Assembly: GCF_001941625.1 (NCBI RefSeq)
Contig: NZ_CP016076.1
Location: 4,924,249-4,988,248, forward strand
DNA: 64,000 bases
From: Actinoalloteichus fjordicus
GTDB lineage: Bacteria; Actinomycetota; Actinomycetes; Mycobacteriales; Pseudonocardiaceae
Direction of reading: 5' to 3'
Shown: piece by piece, positions 59,207 to 64,000 of the stretch
Layout of the letters: every line of letters begins with the position of its first letter
How positions within the stretch are numbered: the first letter of the stretch is position 1
The notes under the pieces: generated by a model
Told to the model about the DNA's origin: nothing
Database searches by the model: none
The model's input: the letters and a program-made list of their open reading frames with translations, nothing else
Program-made: the position numbers and the translations under genes

Positions 59207-60580
59207 GTGTCGAACGTGACCGCACGCCCGATCACGGTCTTCGACGTCGGCGGAACGCACCTGCGGCGGGCGAGCTGGACCGAGCGGCACGGTCTGGCCG
59301 AGATCCGGCGGACGCCGTCGCCGAGCCGTACTCGGCACCCCGGCGTGGCAGCGGCCGACCTTCGAACACGGTTGATCCGGGCGATAGCCGATCAGGTGCC
59401 GCCGGACGGCGTCGCAGGCGTCTCCCTGGGTGCGGCGCTGGACCATCACACGGGCACCGTCTACGCCTCGGCGCCGTTGTGGGGTGCGCACACCGACTCG
59501 TTCGACCTCCGGGCGGCGCTGCGCACCGCGCGCCCGGACGTGCGCTGGCATGTGCTGAACGACGTCACCGCCGCGCTGCTGCATCTCGCCTCGGGCCCGG
59601 CGGCCCGGGACTGCCGCAAGGTGCTGCTGACGACCGTCAGCACCGGGATCGCCTGTCGCATCCTCGATCGGCGGACCGGGGAGATCGCCGTCGACGGCTG
59701 CGGACTTCAAGGCGAGATCGGGCACCTGCCCTCGACCCTGCTCCTCGACGGCGTGCCGGTCGAGCTGACCTGCGACTGCGGTGTGGCCTGCCACCTGGCA
59801 GCCTTCTCCTCCGGCCCCGGCCTGCGCAGGCTCGCGGAGTTCCTGCACACCCGAGGGGCGAGGGCCGGGCGCGTGGTCGCGGCGCCAGGAGATCACCGGG
59901 CGGATCTCGTGCCCGGATCGGCACGATTCGCCGCAGGTGGCCCCTGGGCGACCGGCGACCGGCGGGCGGGGATCACGACAGCGGCTCAGGGGACGTCGGG
60001 CTTCGACGCGGCGACGGTCGAGGCGGCGGCGCACCTCGCGGCAGCGGACCACACCGGCTCACCACTCGCCGAGGCCGCCCGCACCCGGCCGGATCGCAGA
60101 GGGCCGGATCGCATGGGTCCGGGTCACAGCGGACCGAACCCCACCGGATCAGATCGCACGGAACCGGACCACACCGCACCAGCCCAGGACCAGGAGGCAG
60201 CCGCATTCGAGACCGCCCTGTCAGCCGCACTCGACGCGGGTGACCCCCTCGCCTCGGAACTGCTCGCGGCCGCCACCCGTCCCGTCGCCGACGTGGTGCG
60301 CACCGCCCTGTGCCTCGATCCGCAGCTCGACCTGGTGGCCTTCACCGGCGGCGTCGCGGTGGGCCTCGGCAGGCACTATCGGGCCGCGTTGCTCGCCCAT
60401 CTCGCCGCCGAAGGGCTCTACATCACCGGCGAACGCGCCCCCCGCTGGATCGCCGACCGCATCCACGTCTGCCTGCCGACCGAGGCCGACGGCCTCGTCG
60501 GAGCGGGCCTCGCCGCGCTGGCAGCGGAGTCGGGCCGACCACTGCACCGGCTGCGAGACGGCGAGATGGTCCGGACGTGA
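59207..60580 (+). CDS. ROK-family sugar/cyclitol kinase
   Basis: 457 aa from GTG 59207; start weakly marked (ACGGGGGTC 10-18 nt upstream). Phosphate-binding 'FDVGGTHLRRASW' (DxGGT, ~10), 'GVSLGAALDHHTG', 'NDVTAALLHLASG' (~122), 'TTVSTGIACRILD', 'GEIGHLP' (ROK catalytic ExGH, ~168) and a zinc-like 'CDCGVACHLAAF' (~188-199). A Pro/Gly/Arg/Asp low-complexity insert (~294-327, 60086-60185) splits the C-terminal domain, making it longer than usual ROK kinases. First gene of a five-gene coupled operon. In C7-cyclitol pathways a ROK kinase (AcbM/ValC type) phosphorylates the cyclitol at C7; that assignment here is inference. Confidence 0.85.
   Translation: MSNVTARPITVFDVGGTHLRRASWTERHGLAEIRRTPSPSRTRHPGVAAADLRTRLIRAIADQVPPDGVAGVSLGAALDHHTGTVYASAPLWGAHTDSFDLRAALRTARPDVRWHVLNDVTAALLHLASGPAARDCRKVLLTTVSTGIACRILDRRTGEIAVDGCGLQGEIGHLPSTLLLDGVPVELTCDCGVACHLAAFSSGPGLRRLAEFLHTRGARAGRVVAAPGDHRADLVPGSARFAAGGPWATGDRRAGITTAAQGTSGFDAATVEAAAHLAAADHTGSPLAEAARTRPDRRGPDRMGPGHSGPNPTGSDRTEPDHTAPAQDQEAAAFETALSAALDAGDPLASELLAAATRPVADVVRTALCLDPQLDLVAFTGGVAVGLGRHYRAALLAHLAAEGLYITGERAPRWIADRIHVCLPTEADGLVGAGLAALAAESGRPLHRLRDGEMVRT
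60086..60185 (+). repeat. Low-complexity repeat insert in the ROK gene
   Basis: About 100 bp made of degenerate CCGGATCGCA-like units, translating to R/D/P/G/T-rich sequence (RTRPDRRGPDRMGPGHSG...). Probably a disordered surface loop that expanded recently. Confidence 0.65.
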
Positions 60581-61785
60581 ACCGGGCAGCAGGCATCGAT
60601 CCCGTCGCGACGAAGCCCGCCGCCGTCTCGATCAGCGGGACGGGCACCCATCGCGCGATCGTCCGCACCGCCACCGCCACCGCCCTCGCCGTCGCCGACC
60701 GACCGACGATCATCCCCGGCCCCGGCGAGCTCAGCATCGCGACCGAGGTGGCAGGCGTGTGCGGCACCGACATCCAGCTCCTTCGCGGTCTCCGTGCCGA
60801 CCCGGCGACGGTGATCGGCCACGAGGGGATCGGCCGGATCGCGGCCGTCGGCGTCGGGACGGATCCCGAACTGACCGCCGGAACGCTGGTCGTGATCAAC
60901 CCCACCCATCCGACGGAGCCGTCCTTCCTGCTCGGGCACAACATCGACGGCCTGTGGCAGGAACGCACCCTCGTCCCCGCGACGGCCGTGCGCGGCGGGC
61001 TGGTCCTGCCGTTGCCCGCCACCACCGATCCCGGGCTGGCGCCCCTGCTCGAGCCGCTCGCGGTGGCCGGTTATGCGTTGGAGGCGTTCGCCCCGTTCGA
61101 CGTACGCACCCTGGTGATCATCGGGGATGGGACCGTCGGCCACCTCGCGGTCCGTGCGGCCCGCCGCAGGCTCGGCCCGGCGGTGCGCACGGTGCTCGTC
61201 CACCACACACCGGCGGGCCTGCGATTCAGCGAGGCGGGGAGGCATCGCGCCGACGTGCTGGTCGACCACGGGCGGCTCACCGATCTGCGGCCCGGTCCAG
61301 GCGGCGTCGCGGTGCTGTTGGCGACCCCGCGCGATGCCACGATCCGCGCGCTGGACGCCGTGCTCGCCATGCCGCTCGACGGCGGTCTCGTCATCGACGT
61401 CGTCGGCGGTCTGCCGCCGGGCACGCGGAGCGCCATGCTGCCCGGCGTCGACCTCGTGGCGCTACGGGCCGCCAACTGCGGCGGCCTGCCGGACCCGATC
61501 GCGATCGCGTCGGTGACCAGCGCGGCGGGACGACGAGTCCGCATCCTCGGACATCGCGGCGTCGCCAACCGCCACCTGCTCGACGCCGCGGCAGAGCTCG
61601 CCCGCGACCCGGAGCGCTATCGGGAGCTGGTGACGCACGAGACCGATCTCGACGGCGCCGTCGGCGTGCTGCGGCTGCTGGCCCGCTCGCGGAACCGCGT
61701 CGTCGACGGCAGGCGGCTCGTGAAGCTCGCCATCAGATTCACGGCGGGTCGGGTAGCGGGACGTCATCCGGACGTCCCACGGTGA
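60577..61785 (+). CDS. Zinc-type alcohol dehydrogenase-like oxidoreductase
   Basis: 402 aa; GTG overlaps the kinase stop (GTGA, 60577-60580). MDR layout: 'EVAGVCGTDIQLLRGL' (catalytic Cys), 'VIGHEGIGRIAAVGVG' (GHE), then a substrate region without the usual four-Cys structural zinc lobe, and 'LVIIGDGTVGHLAVRAARRRLG' as nucleotide-binding turn (GxGxxG-like, ~186). The C-terminal ~40 residues are basic. Position after a ROK kinase matches AcbL-type cyclitol dehydrogenases (inference). Confidence 0.82.
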   Translation: MNRAAGIDPVATKPAAVSISGTGTHRAIVRTATATALAVADRPTIIPGPGELSIATEVAGVCGTDIQLLRGLRADPATVIGHEGIGRIAAVGVGTDPELTAGTLVVINPTHPTEPSFLLGHNIDGLWQERTLVPATAVRGGLVLPLPATTDPGLAPLLEPLAVAGYALEAFAPFDVRTLVIIGDGTVGHLAVRAARRRLGPAVRTVLVHHTPAGLRFSEAGRHRADVLVDHGRLTDLRPGPGGVAVLLATPRDATIRALDAVLAMPLDGGLVIDVVGGLPPGTRSAMLPGVDLVALRAANCGGLPDPIAIASVTSAAGRRVRILGHRGVANRHLLDAAAELARDPERYRELVTHETDLDGAVGVLRLLARSRNRVVDGRRLVKLAIRFTAGRVAGRHPDVPR

Positions 61786-61802
61786 GACGAAAGGACAGCC
61801 AG

Positions 61803-62570
61803 ATGATCAGTCCGAACGAGAACCCGCTAGCCGGACGGCGTGCCGTCGTCATCGGCGGCTCCACCGGCATCGGGCGCGGCATCGCCGACGCCTGGGCCGC
61901 CGCAGGCGCCGAGGTGATCGTCGGCAGCCGCACCCGACCGATGGGGCCGGGATCGGAACTGCTGTCCTGGCAGCGGATCGATCTCACCGAGACCCGCGCC
62001 GCGCGCGAGCGCCTCGCCGCGCTGAGCGCGAGTCCGCTCGACGCGGTGTGCTTCTCCTCGATCTACTACGGCGAGCGCCGTGCCCTGTTCTGCGACGTCG
62101 GCGAACGGGAATGGCGGGAGCAGCTCGACGTCAACGTCACCGGGTTGTGGCTGACGCTGGCGGCCACCCTGCCTGCGCTGCGGGCGGCGGACCCCGGGCT
62201 CTTCGTGGGCGTGTCCTCCGAGGTCGTGTTCAACGCGGGCCCCGGCCGCTCCGGTTACACCGCGTCGAAGGCCGCGGCGAAGGCACTGCTGGACTCGGTG
62301 GCCAGGGAGGAGGACGCCGAGCGGGTCCGCATCGTGCAGGTCCTGCCTGCGGGCATGGTCGACAGCCCCGGCATCCGACGGCGCAGGCCTGCCGACTTCG
62401 ACTACAGCGGATACATGCAGCCCTCGGACTTCGCGGGCGTGGCCCGGCAGCTCGCGGTCACCGCGGGCGCGGGCTACCACGGCGACAGCCTCGTGGTGAA
62501 CGGCGACGGCGACTGGTGGTCGGCCTACGACCGGCTGCCGGTCTCGCAGAGCAGGCCGGTCTCGGCGTGA
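61803..62570 (+). CDS. Short-chain dehydrogenase/reductase
   Basis: 255 aa from ATG 61803, AAAGGA 8-13 nt upstream. Classical SDR: 'AVVIGGSTGIGRGIADAWA' (TGxxxGIG, ~16-30), 'LDVNVTGLWLTLAATLP' (NVTG), 'FVGVSSEVVFNAGPGRSGYTASKAAAKALLD' (S...YxxxK, ~140-160), 'PAGMVDSPGIRRR'. NAD(P)-dependent oxidation or reduction of a small polar substrate. Third gene of the operon, the AcbN place in an acarbose-type order. Confidence 0.93.
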   Translation: MISPNENPLAGRRAVVIGGSTGIGRGIADAWAAAGAEVIVGSRTRPMGPGSELLSWQRIDLTETRAARERLAALSASPLDAVCFSSIYYGERRALFCDVGEREWREQLDVNVTGLWLTLAATLPALRAADPGLFVGVSSEVVFNAGPGRSGYTASKAAAKALLDSVAREEDAERVRIVQVLPAGMVDSPGIRRRRPADFDYSGYMQPSDFAGVARQLAVTAGAGYHGDSLVVNGDGDWWSAYDRLPVSQSRPVSA

Positions 62571-63409
62571 GTCCAGCGCGACGTCACCGCGACGGCTGCG
62601 CGGTCGGCCTGGTCGACTGGCGGCTTCCGGAGGCCGGCCCCGACGCGGTGCGGCGCGCGGGCGAGGTCGGGGTCGACGGCGTGCAACTCGACCTCGGCGG
62701 GCCGGGTCGCGGGCCGCGCCTGGACGCCCCCGGGCGCCTCGATGCCGTCCGGGATGCCGTCGAGGCAACGGGAGTCCGGGTGCTGGCCGTGGCAGGAAAC
62801 CACCTCAACGACATCGGGCTCACCGCGCGGGCGGACAGCCACGACGCCACCCGAGTACGGCTGTTCTTCGAACGGCTGCTCGACGCCGCACAGGCCCTCG
62901 GTGCGCCACTGGCCTTCGCACCGAGCTTCGGGCGCAGCGTCATCGACGGTCCGGAGGCCTTCGCCCGCACGGCGGCGGTGCTGCGGGCGGCCGCGCGCGC
63001 GGCGGCGGAACGGGGCCTCCTGTTGGGCAGCGAGAACGTCCTCGGCGCGCACCAGGCGCGGCGGCTCGCCGAGGCCGTCGACTCCCCCGCGCTGCGACTG
63101 GTGCTCGACCCGGCGAACCTCGTCGCGGCGGGCCTGCACCCGATCGAACTGATCGGTGCGACCTCGGAGCTGCTCGCCGACCAGGTCCATCTCAAGCCCC
63201 CACCCGATGCGGGCCCGTCGGGTGCGGACCTCGACTCGACCATGGTGACCGAGACGCTGGTCGCCCTGCGGGAGCAGCACGTCCCCGTCCGAGTACTGGT
63301 GTCGGAGAACGACTACCGGGACGGCGACGCGGACCGTCTCGCCCGCGAGGTCGATCAGCTGCGACGGCGGGCAGCCTGGTTCGTCCCGAGCACGATCGAG
63401 ACGACATGA
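62567..63409 (+). CDS. TIM-barrel sugar-phosphate isomerase/epimerase
   Basis: 280 aa; GTG overlaps the SDR stop (GTGA). AP_endonuc_2/xylose-isomerase-like barrel: 'VGVDGVQLDLGGPGRG' (~32), 'ATGVRVLAVAGNHLNDIGLT' (~68), 'GLLLGSENVLGAHQARRLAEAV' (metal Glu, ~150), 'LRLVLDPANLVAAG' (metal Asp, ~180), 'LLADQVHLKPPP' (His, ~205), 'VRVLVSENDYRD'. Such enzymes epimerise or isomerise sugars and cyclitols. It occupies the place of the 2-epimerase (AcbO) in the acarbose order (inference). Confidence 0.87.
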   Translation: MSPARRHRDGCAVGLVDWRLPEAGPDAVRRAGEVGVDGVQLDLGGPGRGPRLDAPGRLDAVRDAVEATGVRVLAVAGNHLNDIGLTARADSHDATRVRLFFERLLDAAQALGAPLAFAPSFGRSVIDGPEAFARTAAVLRAAARAAAERGLLLGSENVLGAHQARRLAEAVDSPALRLVLDPANLVAAGLHPIELIGATSELLADQVHLKPPPDAGPSGADLDSTMVTETLVALREQHVPVRVLVSENDYRDGDADRLAREVDQLRRRAAWFVPSTIETT

Positions 63410-64000
63410 CGAACCGGTCAGAACCGCAGGAGACGACGACTCGGGCGGCGACGGACGCCGACCTCGGCCATGTCGTGTCCGCCCTCCTGATCGACATGGA
63501 CGGGACGCTGGTCGACTCGACGGCCGTCGTGGAGCGGACCTGGCGCGACTTCGCCGAACGACACGGCCTGGACGTCGAACGGATCATCGCCGTCTCCCAC
63601 GGCCGCCGCACGATCGAGACCGTCGCGATGTTCGCCCCCGACGGCGTCGACGTCGCGGCCGAGGCGCGGTGGATCGACATCGAGGAGACGGAGGACACCG
63701 AGGATGTCGTCGAGGTGCCGGGGGCGGGCGCACTGCTCGCCTCGCTGCCCGAGGGGAGCTGGGCGCTGGTGACCTCGGCGGGCCGACGGCTGGCCGAGCG
63801 CCGAATGGCCGCCGCCGGGCTCGGCCTGCCGTCGATCGTGATCACCTCGGAGGACGTCGCCTCGGGAAAGCCCAGCCCGGAGGGGTATCTCGTCGGCGCG
63901 CACCGGCTCGGGGTGCCCGCAGACTCGACACTCGTCTTCGAGGACGCCGAGGCGGGTGTCACCGCCTCGCTCGCCGCAGGCGCCCGCACGGTCGTGGTCG
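63406..64000 (+). CDS. HAD-superfamily phosphatase (3' end outside window)
   Basis: ATG overlaps the epimerase stop (ATGA, 63406-63409); ~198 residues seen. HAD motifs: 'ALLIDMDGTLVDSTAVVERTW' (DxDGT, ~27), 'WALVTSAGRRLAERRMAAAGL' (motif II), 'SGKPSPEGYLVGA' (motif III Lys), 'LVFEDAEAGVTASLAAGARTVVV' (motif IV). Sugar-phosphate phosphatase type with a C1 helical cap. In a C7-cyclitol route it would remove the C7 or C1 phosphate (AcbJ-like, inference). The operon continues beyond the window. Confidence 0.9.
   Translation, partial: MTNRSEPQETTTRAATDADLGHVVSALLIDMDGTLVDSTAVVERTWRDFAERHGLDVERIIAVSHGRRTIETVAMFAPDGVDVAAEARWIDIEETEDTEDVVEVPGAGALLASLPEGSWALVTSAGRRLAERRMAAAGLGLPSIVITSEDVASGKPSPEGYLVGAHRLGVPADSTLVFEDAEAGVTASLAAGARTVVV

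Noticed and set aside
61739-61987. Minus-strand 82-aa ORF across the ADH-SDR junction
   Set aside because: Opposite to well-supported genes, no ribosome site, no recognisable sequence.

Overview
The window looks like chromosome from a very GC-rich filamentous actinomycete, most likely Pseudonocardiales (Actinoalloteichus-like). The grounds are a third-position GC bias close to saturation, many 4-bp ATGA/GTGA gene overlaps, XRE-DUF5753/DUF397 pairs, DUF6247, and an actinobacterial-type contractile injection system (CIS). The taxon is an inference.

Layout. (1) 1-7.4 kb, minus strand: structural part of an extracellular/cytoplasmic CIS (start of a LysM/tube-type protein, two inner-tube proteins, tail sheath, assembly-type protein, a 52-aa DUF6760-like protein and a 1168-aa low-complexity protein with VQR/IQR motifs), with a frameshifted cargo-like remnant beside it. 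(2) 7.7-16.6 kb: valS, a MacAB-like ABC operon, an orphan type I-E-like CRISPR array and a divergent lysE/lysG pair. These split the CIS locus in two. (3) 16.8-25.6 kb: second CIS block (AAA+ ATPase, a new 52-aa cysteine-containing ORF, DUF4255 cap-type protein, secreted PD40/DUF11 protein, LuxR-type regulator and a divergent single-pass membrane protein).

(4) 25.8-31.4 kb: methyltransferase, XRE-NB-ARC-TPR regulator, a decayed CRISPR-like tract, and small DUF397 and DUF6247 genes. (5) 31.7-35.6 kb: a conflict (immunity) locus, EACC1-like component (frameshifted) / caspase-NACHT-multi-TM protein / ArsR-type regulator, with decayed CRISPR-like repeats on both sides (30.1 and 36.4 kb).

(6) 36.6-44.6 kb: an array built by tandem duplication (offset 2917 bp). 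It holds two toxin / putative immunity / lipoprotein units, an APH-fold kinase with a 23-aa upstream ORF, and a graspetide (ATP-grasp RiPP) cluster with precursor, split ATP-grasp ligase and PIMT-like methyltransferase. One lipoprotein copy has recombined with a MarR-type gene. (7) 44.8-48.3 kb: EEP-family phosphoesterase, a four-gene operon of small Cys-containing proteins, and an XRE/DUF397 pair, separated by strong hairpin terminators.

(8) 48.4-56.6 kb: APH-like kinase, TetR, a MarR-phosphopantetheinyl-transferase fusion divergent from an RND pump, and a DUF4097 lipoprotein. (9) 57.2-64 kb (runs off the end): GT4 glycosyltransferase, then a tightly coupled ROK kinase / zinc-type dehydrogenase / SDR / TIM-barrel epimerase / HAD phosphatase operon. 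Its family order recalls the acbM-L-N-O and phosphatase part of C7-cyclitol (acarbose-type) pathways.

The best candidates for less-described biology are the EACC1-caspase-NACHT locus between CRISPR relics, the duplicated toxin/RiPP array, the split CIS locus with its extra small ORF, and the possible cyclitol operon at the right edge.
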